Notes under the pieces: model-generated
Database searches by the model: none
Told to the model about the DNA's origin: nothing
The model's input: only the letters and a program-made list of their open reading frames with translations
Position numbers and translations under genes: made by a program
Source: Protaetiibacter mangrovi
Lineage (GTDB): Bacteria; Actinomycetota; Actinomycetes; Actinomycetales; Microbacteriaceae
Reading direction: 5' to 3'
Length of the DNA: 64,000 nt
NCBI RefSeq assembly: GCF_024752305.1
Contig: NZ_JANTHX010000004.1
Coordinates: forward strand, 1-64,000
Shown here: piece after piece, positions 42,711 to 50,619 of the stretch
Layout: every line of letters begins with the position of its first letter
Numbering within the stretch: the stretch's first letter is position 1

Positions 42711-44189
42711 ATGAACGATCGACCCCGCGACGACGACGAGCAGTCCGCGAGCGATTGGCTCGCCGCCCAGTTCGGCAGCGACGACGAGCCGACCACCGTC
42801 CCGCCCGCGACGGCACCCCCGCCTCCGCTCGTGAACCCCTTCGGGACCGTGCCCCCGGCGCAGCCGACGGCCCCGCCCGTACCCCCAGTGCAGCCGACCC
42901 CGCCGCCCGCCTGGTCGCCCGCGCCTGTCCCCCCGGCGCCGACGGCGCCCCCCGCGTCCCCGCCGACCGCGCCGCCGACCGCGCCGCCTGCTGCGCCGCC
43001 TGCTGCGCCGCCGGGTGCGGAGGGCGGCTTCGCCTGGGGTCTGCGGCCCGGCACGGCCGCCCCTGTCGGTCCCCCGACGCCGCCCTCGGTTCCCCCCGCC
43101 GCACCCTCGACGCTTCCGCCGGTGGCGCCCCCGCCCGCATCCGCGCCTCCGGTCCCGCCCGCGCTCGTGGAACCTGCGGCACCCGAGCCCGCCGCATGGG
43201 CGCCCCCGCCGCTCGTGCCCGGGATCGACGGGGCCGCACCGCCCGCGGCGCCGCCGCCCGCCCCGATGCCCTTCGAGACCGCGCGGCTGCCCGAGGTCGC
43301 CCCCGACGCCGGCGACGCCCCGAGCTGGGAGCAGCCGACCCAGCTGATCGACGCCGTGCCGTCCGAGGCTGCGGCCCCGACTCCTCCTCCCGTGTTCCCG
43401 GCACCCGCCGCAGCCGACGTGGCGGCGACCGAGCTGCTCGGCGCGTCGGCGATCGCCCAGGATGCGGGCACCACCTCCGCGCTCGAGACCCTCTTCGGCG
43501 AGGACCGGTTCCGCGACTACGACGCCGAGCCGGATCCGCGCGGCGCCCCGGCGGCCGTCCCCGTGGAGACCGGCGGCGACCCCGTCGAGCGGGCAGGCGT
43601 CAGCCGGGCCCAGAAGGTGCTGCTCGGCGTCGCGGGCGGGCTCGTGGCGCTGCTGGCGCTCGTCGCGCTCTTCCTGCTCGGCACGCGTCTGCCGGCCCTC
43701 ACCGCGGAGCCGACGCCGACCCCCACCCCGAGCGCCACGCCCACACCGACCCCGACACCGACCGTGCTGCCCGCCGGACCGGTCGCCCCCGGGGTCTGGG
43801 CGTGGGACGCGCTGCTCGGGGGCGAGTGCCTCGACCCCTTCGACGACCCGTGGGCGGAGGAGTTCACGGTCGTGGACTGCGCCGCCCCGCATCCGGCGCA
43901 GCTCGTCTACCGGGGCACCTTGGCGGCGACCGACGACGATCCGAGCGACGACCCGTTCCCCGGCACCGAGGCGCTGCAGGGGCAGATGTCGCTGCTGTGC
44001 ACGGCACCCGGCGTGGTCGACCTCGCCGCCGCCGGCCAGTACAGCGACGCGCAGTTCCAGGGCACCTACCCCGCTAACGAGGAGGAGTGGGATGCGGGCG
44101 ACCGCACCTACTACTGCTTCGTGAGCCGGTCGTCGGGTGAGCCGCTCACCGGCTCCCTCGCGGTGCCGCAGGCGCCCCCCGCCGGGTGA
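42711..44189 (+). CDS. Proline-rich membrane protein with septum-formation domain
   Basis: 492 residues. A long Pro/Ala-rich cytosolic part (about 25-235), one transmembrane helix (about 303-325, LLGVAGGLVALLALVALFLL), a Thr/Pro linker, and an external domain with four cysteines (GECLDPF, VDCAAPHPAQL, LLCTAPG, YYCFVSR). The HPAQ and paired-cysteine pattern fits the septum-formation domain (PF13845-like). It may bind wall or division proteins; the name does not prove a division role. Follows pyrE by 9 nt. Confidence 0.8.
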   Translation: MNDRPRDDDEQSASDWLAAQFGSDDEPTTVPPATAPPPPLVNPFGTVPPAQPTAPPVPPVQPTPPPAWSPAPVPPAPTAPPASPPTAPPTAPPAAPPAAPPGAEGGFAWGLRPGTAAPVGPPTPPSVPPAAPSTLPPVAPPPASAPPVPPALVEPAAPEPAAWAPPPLVPGIDGAAPPAAPPPAPMPFETARLPEVAPDAGDAPSWEQPTQLIDAVPSEAAAPTPPPVFPAPAAADVAATELLGASAIAQDAGTTSALETLFGEDRFRDYDAEPDPRGAPAAVPVETGGDPVERAGVSRAQKVLLGVAGGLVALLALVALFLLGTRLPALTAEPTPTPTPSATPTPTPTPTVLPAGPVAPGVWAWDALLGGECLDPFDDPWAEEFTVVDCAAPHPAQLVYRGTLAATDDDPSDDPFPGTEALQGQMSLLCTAPGVVDLAAAGQYSDAQFQGTYPANEEEWDAGDRTYYCFVSRSSGEPLTGSLAVPQAPPAG

Positions 44190-44190
44190 A

Positions 44191-44976
44191 CTACGGCAGC
44201 AGCTCGTGCACGCCGTTCAGGATCTCGGAGGGCCGGAACGGGTAGCGCTCGATCTCGGCCTGGTCGCTGATGCCGGTGAGCACCAGCACGGTGTGCAGGC
44301 CCGCCTCGATGCCCGCGACGACATCCGTGTCCATGCGGTCGCCGATCATGGCGGTGGTCTCGGAGTGCGCGCTGATCTTGTTCATCGCCGACCGGAACAT
44401 CATCGGGTTCGGCTTGCCGACCACGTAGGGGTCCTTGCCCGTCGCCTTCGTGATGAGCGCCGCGATCGCGCCCGTCGCGGGGAGCACGCCGTCGGATGAG
44501 GGCCCCGTCGCATCCGGGTTCGTCGCGATGAACCGCGCCCCGTCGTTGATGAGGCGGATCGCCTTGGTGATCGCCTCGAAGGAGTAGTTGCGGGTCTCGC
44601 CGACGACGACGTAGTCGGGGCGCGTCTCGGTCATCACGAAGCCGGCCTCGTGCAGCGCCGTGGTGAGGCCCGCCTCGCCGATGACGAACGCCGAGCCGCC
44701 GGGGATCTGGCTCTTGCAGAACTCGGCCGTCGCGAGCGCCGAGGTCCAGATGCGCTCCTCGGGAACCTCGAGCCCGGACGCGCGCAGCCGGGCGGCGAGG
44801 TCGCGTGGCGTGAAGATCGAGTTGTTGGTGAGCACGAGGAACGGGGTGCCCGACTCGACCCACTGGTGGATGAGCTCGGGGGCGCCAGGCAGCGGCTGGT
44901 TCTCGTGGACGAGCACGCCGTCCATGTCGGTCAGCCAGCTCTCGATGTGGGGGCGGGCCTCGTGGCGCGTGTTCAT
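44191..44976 (-). CDS. HAD-IIA family hydrolase (NagD-like phosphatase)
   Basis: 261 residues. Motif I DMDGVLVHE, motif II VLTNNS, motif III Lys in GKPNPMMF and motif IV GDRMDTD are all intact, with a C2 cap in between. Dephosphorylates a small phosphorylated metabolite; substrate unknown. ATG overlaps the methyltransferase stop (ATGA), but a TACGCT box 6 nt upstream, inside that gene, may give it its own promoter. Confidence 0.92.
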   Translation of the reverse strand: MNTRHEARPHIESWLTDMDGVLVHENQPLPGAPELIHQWVESGTPFLVLTNNSIFTPRDLAARLRASGLEVPEERIWTSALATAEFCKSQIPGGSAFVIGEAGLTTALHEAGFVMTETRPDYVVVGETRNYSFEAITKAIRLINDGARFIATNPDATGPSSDGVLPATGAIAALITKATGKDPYVVGKPNPMMFRSAMNKISAHSETTAMIGDRMDTDVVAGIEAGLHTVLVLTGISDQAEIERYPFRPSEILNGVHELLP

Positions 44977-45878
44977 GCGCCCAGCGTATCGGCGGCGACC
45001 GGGGGCGCGGCGTGGAGGACCCGGGCGTGCGGCAGCCGCGCGCGCATCACCTCGACGGCATCCGGGTTCGCATCGACGAGCAGGAAGCGCCGACCGAGAG
45101 CGGAGGCGACGGCGCCGGTGGTGCCGGATCCCGCGAACAGGTCGAGCACAGCGTCGCCCGGGGCGCTCGAGGCCTGGACGATGCGACGCAGCACCCCCTC
45201 CGGCTTCTGGGTGGGGTAGCCGGTGCGCTCCGCGCCGTTGGTCGTCACGATCGTGTGCCACCAGACGTCGGTGGGCAGCTTGCCGCGCGCCGCCTTCTCG
45301 GGGGTGACGAGCCCGGGCGCCATGTACGGTTCGCGGTCGACGCTCTCGTTGTCGAAGTAGTAGCCGGCGGGATCCTTCACGTAGACGAGGATCGTGTCGT
45401 GCTTGGCCGGCCAGCGACGGTTCGACTTGCCGCCGTAGTCGTAGGCCCAGACGATCTCGTTGAGGAAGCAGTCGCGCCCGAACAGCGCATCGAGGGCGAC
45501 CTTCGCGTAGTGCGCCTCGCGGTAGTCGAGGTGCAGGTAGAGGGTGCCGCGCCGATCCAGCAGTCGCCACGCCTCCGCGAGCCGCGGTTCGAGGAAGGCC
45601 CAGTAGTCCTCGAAGCGGTCGTCGTACCCGTAGAGGGTGCGGATGACGGTGCGGTACCGCTCACCGCCGTAGCCCGTGCGGTCGCCTTCGGCGTCGCGGA
45701 CCGTCTGCACCGCGCGGTGGCGCTGGGCGCGGCCCGTGTTGAACGGGGGGTCGAGGTAGACCAGGCGGAAGCTCTCATCCGGGAGGGCTCGCGCGATCCG
45801 GAGGTTGTCGCCGAACAGGACGGTGTCCGGGCTCGTGGCATCCCACGAACCCGGACCCCAGGTGTCGGCGGCGGGCAT
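44973..45878 (-). CDS. Solitary DNA methyltransferase (site-specific, amino type)
   Basis: 301 residues. Catalytic motif IV DPPF (LVYLDPPFN) comes before the SAM motif I FAGSGTTG (LDLFAGSGTTGAV), the order of beta-class N6-adenine/N4-cytosine enzymes. TQKPEGVLRRIVQ precedes motif I as usual. No restriction endonuclease or specificity gene is adjacent, so it is probably an orphan methylase with an epigenetic or mismatch role. Target unknown. Starts 6 nt after TAATCT. Overlaps the HAD gene by 4 nt. Confidence 0.9.
   Translation of the reverse strand: MPAADTWGPGSWDATSPDTVLFGDNLRIARALPDESFRLVYLDPPFNTGRAQRHRAVQTVRDAEGDRTGYGGERYRTVIRTLYGYDDRFEDYWAFLEPRLAEAWRLLDRRGTLYLHLDYREAHYAKVALDALFGRDCFLNEIVWAYDYGGKSNRRWPAKHDTILVYVKDPAGYYFDNESVDREPYMAPGLVTPEKAARGKLPTDVWWHTIVTTNGAERTGYPTQKPEGVLRRIVQASSAPGDAVLDLFAGSGTTGAVASALGRRFLLVDANPDAVEVMRARLPHARVLHAAPPVAADTLGA
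44983..44988 (-). promoter_or_regulatory. Possible internal -10 box of the HAD gene
   Basis: TACGCT on the minus strand, 6 nt before the HAD ATG and inside the methyltransferase coding sequence. Confidence 0.4.
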
Positions 45879-45884
45879 GGGCCG

Positions 45885-45890
45885 AGATTA
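45885..45890 (-). promoter_or_regulatory. -10 box of the methyltransferase gene
   Basis: TAATCT on the minus strand, 6 nt before the ATG at 45878. Confidence 0.5.
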
Positions 45891-45913
45891 ACAGTCCGGA
45901 CCGCGCCATCCGC

Positions 45914-46387
45914 TCACGCCGCGACGAGACCCTCCAGCCGCTCGTAGCCCTCGCGCATGCCGGTCTCCATGCCGTGCTCGACGATCGCGTCGCGCACCTC
46001 GACGCTCGGGTAGACGGCGTGCCCCCGGATGCGGGTGCGGCCGTCGCCGAGGTCGATGAACTCGGCGGTCTCGATGCTGACCATGTCGGGTGCGCCGAGG
46101 AACTCGAAGGTCTGGATGGCGAGCTCGTTCTCGCGGATCGTGTGGAAGGTGCCGCGGAAGCCGAACTCGTTGCCGGAGGGGTCGCGGTGCACGTAGGCCC
46201 ACGCGCCACCAGAGCGGAAGTCCCACTCCTGCATGTCGGCCTCGTAGCCGTTCGGGCCCATCCACTGCGCCACCAGGGCGGGATCGCGGTGGGCCTCGAA
46301 CACGGCGGCGACGGGCGCGTCGAACTCGCGCTCGAAGTCGACGAACGGCAGCCCCTCGGGCGCCGTGACCGTCAGTGCGTTGCTCAT
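45914..46387 (-). CDS. SRPBCC (AHSA1-type) domain protein
   Basis: 157 residues, one START-like lipid/small-molecule binding fold: FEREFDAPVAAVFEAHRDP at the start, VAQWMGPNGYEADMQEWDFR (typical AHSA1) and a C-terminal MREGYERLEGLV helix. Such proteins are commonly encoded directly behind an ArsR regulator, as here (ATGA overlap). Function unknown. Confidence 0.87.
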   Translation of the reverse strand: MSNALTVTAPEGLPFVDFEREFDAPVAAVFEAHRDPALVAQWMGPNGYEADMQEWDFRSGGAWAYVHRDPSGNEFGFRGTFHTIRENELAIQTFEFLGAPDMVSIETAEFIDLGDGRTRIRGHAVYPSVEVRDAIVEHGMETGMREGYERLEGLVAA

Positions 46388-46752
46388 TGCTTCTTCTCCT
46401 CTGTGGCGGCTGCGCCGCCGTCGGTGGATGCGAGGAGGGCGTCGAGGGCACGGAACCGCTGCTCCGCCGCCAGGCGGTAGGTGTCGATCCACGCCGTGAG
46501 CCGCTCGAGTCGGGCGGCCTCCAGGTGCACGGGTCGGCGCTGCGCGTCGCGGGTGCGCGACACGAGCCCGGCCTGCTCGAGCACCTGGATGTGCTTCGAC
46601 ACCGCCTGGAGGCTGATGTCGAAGGGCTCCGCGAGCTCGTTGACCGTCGCCGCGCCCCGGCTGAGCCGGGCGACGATCGCCCGTCGCACCGGGTCGCCGA
46701 GCGCCAGGAACGCCCGGTTCAGCTGCTCCTCGGTGTCCATCTCGTGATCCAC
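46384..46752 (-). CDS. ArsR family transcriptional regulator
   Basis: 122 residues. Winged helix LNRAFLALGDPVRRAIVARL, then FDISLQAVSKHIQVLEQAGL. No metal-binding cysteine motif (CxC) is visible, so it is probably of the SRPBCC-linked, non-metal kind. GTG at 46752 is favoured by a TATAGT box 6 nt upstream; an in-frame ATG at 46740 is the alternative. The box lies within an inverted repeat, suggesting autoregulation. Confidence 0.9.
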   Translation of the reverse strand: MDHEMDTEEQLNRAFLALGDPVRRAIVARLSRGAATVNELAEPFDISLQAVSKHIQVLEQAGLVSRTRDAQRRPVHLEAARLERLTAWIDTYRLAAEQRFRALDALLASTDGGAAATEEKKQ

Positions 46753-46790
46753 TATTCAACTATATCATTGATCAACCGATCTGTTGAATA
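46753..46790. promoter_or_regulatory. ArsR operator and -10 box
   Basis: TATTCAAC (46753-46760) and GTTGAATA (46783-46790) form an 8-bp inverted repeat 22 bp apart in unusually AT-rich DNA. The minus-strand -10 TATAGT (46759-46764) overlaps the left arm. Inner TTGATCAA-like copies (46768-46775) add further dyads. Confidence 0.7.
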
Positions 46791-46823
46791 AAGATAGACA
46801 CGTGTTCCGCATCCGTCAACCCG

Positions 46824-46829
46824 TAGCCT
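46824..46829 (+). promoter_or_regulatory. -10 box of the SpoU-type methyltransferase gene
   Basis: TAGCCT, 6 nt before the GTG at 46836. Confidence 0.5.
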
Positions 46830-46835
46830 CTGAGC

Positions 46836-47459
46836 GTGGACGCCGACGAGACGGATCGCGCGCCGGTCGGCGTGGGGCCGTGGCCGGGCGCGTGGCCCGA
46901 CGACCCGCGCTACGACCCCGAACTGCTGGCGCACGGCGACACCCGCAACGTCGTCGACCGCTACCGCTACTGGCGGCTCGAGGCGATCGTGGCCGACCTC
47001 GACGCGCGGCGGCATCCGTTCCACGTCGCGATCGAGAACTGGCAGCACGACCTCAACATCGGCTCGATCGTGCGCACCGCCAACGCCTTCGCGGCCGAGG
47101 CCGTGCACATCGTCGGGCACCGGCGCTGGAACCGTCGCGGCGCGATGGTGACCGACCGCTACCAGCACCTCGTGCAGCATCCGACGATCGACGACCTGGT
47201 GGCGTGGGCGCGCGAGCGCGGGCTGCCCATCGTGACGGTCGACAACACCCCGGGGGCCGTTCCCGTCGAGTCCTTCGCCATGCCGGAGCGCTGCATCCTG
47301 CTGTTCGGCCAGGAGGGCCCCGGCCTCACGGATGCCGCGCTCGCGGCGGCCGACGCCCACGTCGAGATCCGCCAGTTCGGCTCCACCCGTTCGATCAACG
47401 CGGCGGCCGCGGCCGCGATCGTCATGCACGAGTGGATCCGCCGCCACGCGCGCCACTGA
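46836..47459 (+). CDS. SpoU/TrmH-type RNA 2'-O-methyltransferase
   Basis: 207 residues, knotted SPOUT fold. Motif 1 NIGSIVRTANAF, motif 2 LLFGQEGPGL and motif 3 GSTRSINAAAAAAIVMHEW are intact. Methylates a ribose in tRNA or rRNA; target not deducible. No N-terminal RNA-binding domain of the RlmB type. Convergent with the YhgE/Pip gene. Confidence 0.92.
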   Translation: MDADETDRAPVGVGPWPGAWPDDPRYDPELLAHGDTRNVVDRYRYWRLEAIVADLDARRHPFHVAIENWQHDLNIGSIVRTANAFAAEAVHIVGHRRWNRRGAMVTDRYQHLVQHPTIDDLVAWARERGLPIVTVDNTPGAVPVESFAMPERCILLFGQEGPGLTDAALAAADAHVEIRQFGSTRSINAAAAAAIVMHEWIRRHARH

Positions 47460-47468
47460 CCCTCGGGC

Positions 47469-47529
47469 CGCGAGAGTACGCACATCTGCGGGCTCTCGCG
47501 TCTGAGAGTACGCAGAAGCGCGTACTCTC
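47469..47529. terminator. Double hairpin between convergent genes
   Basis: CGCGAGAG (47469-47476) pairs with CTCTCGCG (47493-47500), and GAGAGTACGC (47504-47513) pairs with GCGTACTCTC (47520-47529) around AGAAGC. GAGAGTACGCA occurs in both. Probable bidirectional terminator. Confidence 0.65.
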
Positions 47530-47541
47530 GCGGGCTCGGGT

Positions 47542-49269
47542 TCAGCCGATGAGGCTCGGCTCCAGGTCGCGCAGGGTGCGGAAGTGGGTCATGCGGGTCA
47601 CGCCGATCGCCGCCACCAGCAGGCCGACGAGCAGCCACGCCCCGAGCACGAGCGCGTCGAGCCCGGCGCGCGCCACGTCGCCGCCGTACATGAACTGCCG
47701 GAACGCGTCGACCGCGTAGCCCATCGGCAGCACGTGGTGGAGCGCCGCGAGCGGACCGGGCAGGGTCTGCCAGGGGAACGTGCCGCCCGCCGTCACGAGC
47801 TGCAGCACCATCAGCACGAGGCCGAGGAACTGGCCGACCGACCCGAGCCACACGTTGAGGGCCAGGATGATGGCCGCGAAGCACAGCGAGGCGAGCGCCA
47901 GGATCCCGAACGCACCCCACGGCTGCGCCACCGTGAAGCCGAGGGCGAGCGTGATGACGCCGAACAGCGCCGCCATCTGCAGCATCCCGAGCACGCCGGG
48001 GGTGAGCCAGCCGGCGACCGTGATCTTGATCGGCGAGTGCAGCGCCGTGATCGCGCGGCGCGACACCGGCTTCACGATGAGGAACAGCGCGTACATGCCG
48101 ATCCACGCGGCGAGCGCCGCGAAGAAGGGCGCGAGTCCCGCGCCGTAGCTGTCGGCCGACGCCACGTTCGAGGTCTCGAGAGCCACCGGGTCGGCGATCA
48201 CGTCGGCCTGCGCGTCGCGCGTCGCCGCGTCGGCATCCGGGATGTCGGCGAGCCCCTCGGCGAGCCCGTCGCGCAACTCCTGCGCGCCGTCGTCGAGCTG
48301 CGCCACGCCGTCGGCGAGTGAGGTCGCACCGGATGCCGCGGACGCCGCCCCGTCCGCCACCTGCCGTGCGCCCTCGGCCAGCTGGTCGATCCGCCCCACC
48401 GTCGCCTGCACCTTCGCGTTCGCCGCGTCGGCGGCGCTCGCGACCGGGTCGAGCCGTGCCAGCACCTCGTCGATCCGATCCTGCGACAACCCCTGCGCCG
48501 CGAGGGCGTCGGCGATCGCGGCGCGTGCTGCCGGCAGCTGCGCGTCGAGGCGCTGCGCGGCGGCCCCCAGCTGGTCCGCCTGCGCCGCGAGCTGCGCATT
48601 GCCGTCGGCCACCTGGGCGGCGCCGTCCGCCAGCTGAGCGGTGCCGGCGGCGAGATCGGACGCGCCCGCCGACGCCGTGGAGGTGCCGGCGGCGAGCTGC
48701 GCCGCGCCGTCCGCCGCATCCGCGACCCCCGCCCGGATGTCGGCGATGCCGTCGAGCAGCTGCTGCGCCGCCTCGGCGGTCACCTGCTGCGTGATGCTCA
48801 CGAGCATCGCCTGGGCGGCCTGCTTGCCGATCGTGGTGGCGAGGTAGCTGTTGGCGTCGTTGGTCGCGAGCTCGATCTGCGCCTGCCGGGGGTCGTCGCC
48901 GGAGACCGACAGGAGGGTCTCGGTGAAGTCGGCGGGGATCGTCACCGCGAAGTCGTAGCGCGAGGTCGCGAGTCCGTCTGCGGCGTCCGCCGCCGACACC
49001 TCGTGCCAGTCGAAGGTCGCGGAGTCGAGCAGCCCGGCGGCCACGTCGTCGCCCACGACGACGCGCTCGCCGTCCTGTTCGCCGCCGTCGTCGGCGTTCA
49101 CCAGGGCGACGGGGATGCGGTCGAAGCTGCCGTAGGGATCCTGGTTCGCCCAGAGGTACAGCCCGCCGTAGAGCACCGGCACGATGCAGAGCGCGAGCAG
49201 GGCGACGACGGCCATCGGCGTGGCCGTGAGGCGGCGCAGCTCGGCCTGGATCATGGCGCGGATCTTCAT
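47542..49269 (-). CDS. YhgE/Pip family membrane protein
   Basis: 575 residues. First helix at about 18-38, then an external domain with a long Ala/Asp/Gln-rich helical, coiled-coil-like stretch with repeats such as GAAQLAAG and LADGAAQVADG (about 190-340), then five helices in the ABC-2-permease-like C-terminal part. This is the YhgE/Pip architecture (phage-infection-protein-like; type VII-associated or ABC-2 exporter-like). Coupled by ATGA to a degenerate ABC ATPase, so it may work as an exporter or an envelope scaffold. Confidence 0.88.
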   Translation of the reverse strand: MKIRAMIQAELRRLTATPMAVVALLALCIVPVLYGGLYLWANQDPYGSFDRIPVALVNADDGGEQDGERVVVGDDVAAGLLDSATFDWHEVSAADAADGLATSRYDFAVTIPADFTETLLSVSGDDPRQAQIELATNDANSYLATTIGKQAAQAMLVSITQQVTAEAAQQLLDGIADIRAGVADAADGAAQLAAGTSTASAGASDLAAGTAQLADGAAQVADGNAQLAAQADQLGAAAQRLDAQLPAARAAIADALAAQGLSQDRIDEVLARLDPVASAADAANAKVQATVGRIDQLAEGARQVADGAASAASGATSLADGVAQLDDGAQELRDGLAEGLADIPDADAATRDAQADVIADPVALETSNVASADSYGAGLAPFFAALAAWIGMYALFLIVKPVSRRAITALHSPIKITVAGWLTPGVLGMLQMAALFGVITLALGFTVAQPWGAFGILALASLCFAAIILALNVWLGSVGQFLGLVLMVLQLVTAGGTFPWQTLPGPLAALHHVLPMGYAVDAFRQFMYGGDVARAGLDALVLGAWLLVGLLVAAIGVTRMTHFRTLRDLEPSLIG

Positions 49270-49856
49270 TCGGCGCTCCAGGGCTCGAGCGCGGCCATCG
49301 CCGGGCGGCCGACGATCGCGAGCACCGCGACGCCGCGCTCGGCGATCGCGGAGAGGTGGGCACGCCAGGAGGCGGGCTCCCCGCCGTGCCGGTCCGGCGC
49401 GACGACGACGATGCCGGTGACGCCCGGACGCAGCAGGGCGAGCTCGCTCAGCACGCGCACCCGCGTCGCCGGGGCGAGGTCGGCCATGCGGGTGCTCGCG
49501 TCGGCGGCGGCGCCGAGCTCGTCGAGGGTGCGCCGCACGGCGGGTCGCGACGGCCAGCGTCCCGCGAACATGAGCTCCTCCGCCACGACCGCCGCGAGCG
49601 CGACCCCGGCCGGCGGCTCGCTCACCGACGGAGCGTCGACCAGGGCGACCTCGCGCCGGATGCGGGCCGTGTCGGCCTCGCCGTCGATGCGCACGGTGCC
49701 GCCCGCCGGCCGCATCCGTCCGCTCGCGATCAGTCCGAGCACGGTGGGTCGCTCGGCGGTCTCCGCCTCGGCGAGCACGAGCTCTCCGCTCGAGAACTCG
49801 AGGCTCGCCGCGGGGAGTGCGGCGCCCTTGTTCACGCCGCTCAGCTCGACCTTCAC
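49266..49856 (-). CDS. Degenerate ABC ATPase-like protein
   Basis: 196 residues, looks like an ABC nucleotide-binding domain (VELSGVNKGAALPAASLEF, then ELVLAEAETAERPTVLGLIA, TRVRVLSELALLRPG, GIVVVAPDRHGG). Walker A is replaced by AETAERPT with no GK[ST], the signature motif is not LSGGQ, and Walker B keeps an Asp but lacks the following Glu. It is therefore unlikely to hydrolyse ATP in the normal way. GTG start overlaps the TetR stop (GTGA) and its own stop overlaps the YhgE start (ATGA). Confidence 0.7.
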   Translation of the reverse strand: MKVELSGVNKGAALPAASLEFSSGELVLAEAETAERPTVLGLIASGRMRPAGGTVRIDGEADTARIRREVALVDAPSVSEPPAGVALAAVVAEELMFAGRWPSRPAVRRTLDELGAAADASTRMADLAPATRVRVLSELALLRPGVTGIVVVAPDRHGGEPASWRAHLSAIAERGVAVLAIVGRPAMAALEPWSAE

Positions 49857-50485
49857 GAGTGCAGTTCCGGGGTGGCGTCGATGAGCGCGCGGGCATCGGC
49901 CGCGCCGAGCCCGAGCAGCGCGAGCACCGAGAGGGCGACCAGGCGCTCGCCCGTCGGAACGTCGATCCGCGAGCGGGTGGCCTCGTCGAGCACCGACAGC
50001 ACGGCGCCCTCGACGAGCCGCGCGAGCACGTCGGCGTCGATGTCGTCGCGGATGCGGCCCGTCGCGCGGCCGACGGTCACCGCGTGCCGCACGCGGTCGC
50101 GCAGCGGGGTCAGCGCGAAGGCGAGCTCGTGCTGGAAGGGGCCCCGCACCGTGAACTGCGCCATGACCCTCACGGCCTCGACCTCGCGCCAGAGCGTGAC
50201 GCCGATCAGGGCGAGCAGCGTCGGCGGGTCCGGATGCTCGACGCGCTCGACCGCCTGCAGCACGCGGGCCACACCGCGGGTGAGGAGCGCGTGGATGAGC
50301 TCCTCGCGGGTCGCGAAGTGCCCGTAGAGCGCGCGGCGGCTGAGCCCCGCCTCGGTGGCGATCGTGTCGAGGGATGCGTCGGGGTCGCGGTTGAGCACGG
50401 CGCCCGCGGCGTCGAGCAGCGCGATGCGGTTCGCCTCGGCGTCGCGTCGGCGGCTGCGGGCGGGCGGGTCCGGGTTCGGGGTCAC
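49853..50485 (-). CDS. TetR family transcriptional regulator
   Basis: 210 residues. N-terminal HTH (residues about 15-65): [13 protein letters not shown], then [19 protein letters not shown], the TetR signature. The C-terminal ligand domain is poorly conserved, as usual. GTG start 6 nt after a TAGCAT box; a palindrome lies just upstream. First gene of the TetR / ABC-like / YhgE operon, which it probably represses. Confidence 0.92.
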   Translation of the reverse strand: MTPNPDPPARSRRRDAEANRIALLDAAGAVLNRDPDASLDTIATEAGLSRRALYGHFATREELIHALLTRGVARVLQAVERVEHPDPPTLLALIGVTLWREVEAVRVMAQFTVRGPFQHELAFALTPLRDRVRHAVTVGRATGRIRDDIDADVLARLVEGAVLSVLDEATRSRIDVPTGERLVALSVLALLGLGAADARALIDATPELHS

Positions 50486-50491
50486 GTCGCG

Positions 50492-50497
50492 ATGCTA
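50492..50497 (-). promoter_or_regulatory. -10 box of the TetR operon
   Basis: TAGCAT on the minus strand, 6 nt before the GTG at 50485. Confidence 0.5.
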
Positions 50498-50506
50498 CGC
50501 CTAAAC

Positions 50507-50522
50507 TGCACACCAGTGTGCA
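50507..50522. promoter_or_regulatory. TetR-type operator
   Basis: TGCACAC-CA-GTGTGCA: perfect 7-bp arms around 2 bp, 9 bp upstream of the TetR-operon -10 box, on the purA side of the promoter. Confidence 0.7.
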
Positions 50523-50576
50523 CTTTTCACCCACCTCCCAGAGTGCGGCGCCTCGGAAGAGGTCGGGCCGACCCGA

Positions 50577-50582
50577 TAGGCT
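50577..50582 (+). promoter_or_regulatory. -10 box of purA
   Basis: TAGGCT about 37 nt before the ATG; unlike its neighbours purA has a leader with the ribosome-binding site AAGGGAGA. Confidence 0.5.
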
Positions 50583-50619
50583 GGGGTGTAATCCCCCGTC
50601 TGACCAAGGGAGAAGAGCT

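Noticed and set aside
42780-43400. Possible fusion or horizontally acquired segment in the proline-rich protein
   Set aside because: Odd composition is explained by Pro/Ala codons in a disordered linker; frame and codon style continue unchanged into the conserved domain.
49266-49856. Frameshifted pseudogene of a normal ABC ATPase
   Set aside because: The frame is intact, starts and stops overlap neighbours exactly, and no Walker A appears in the other frames; treated as an intact but degenerate protein.
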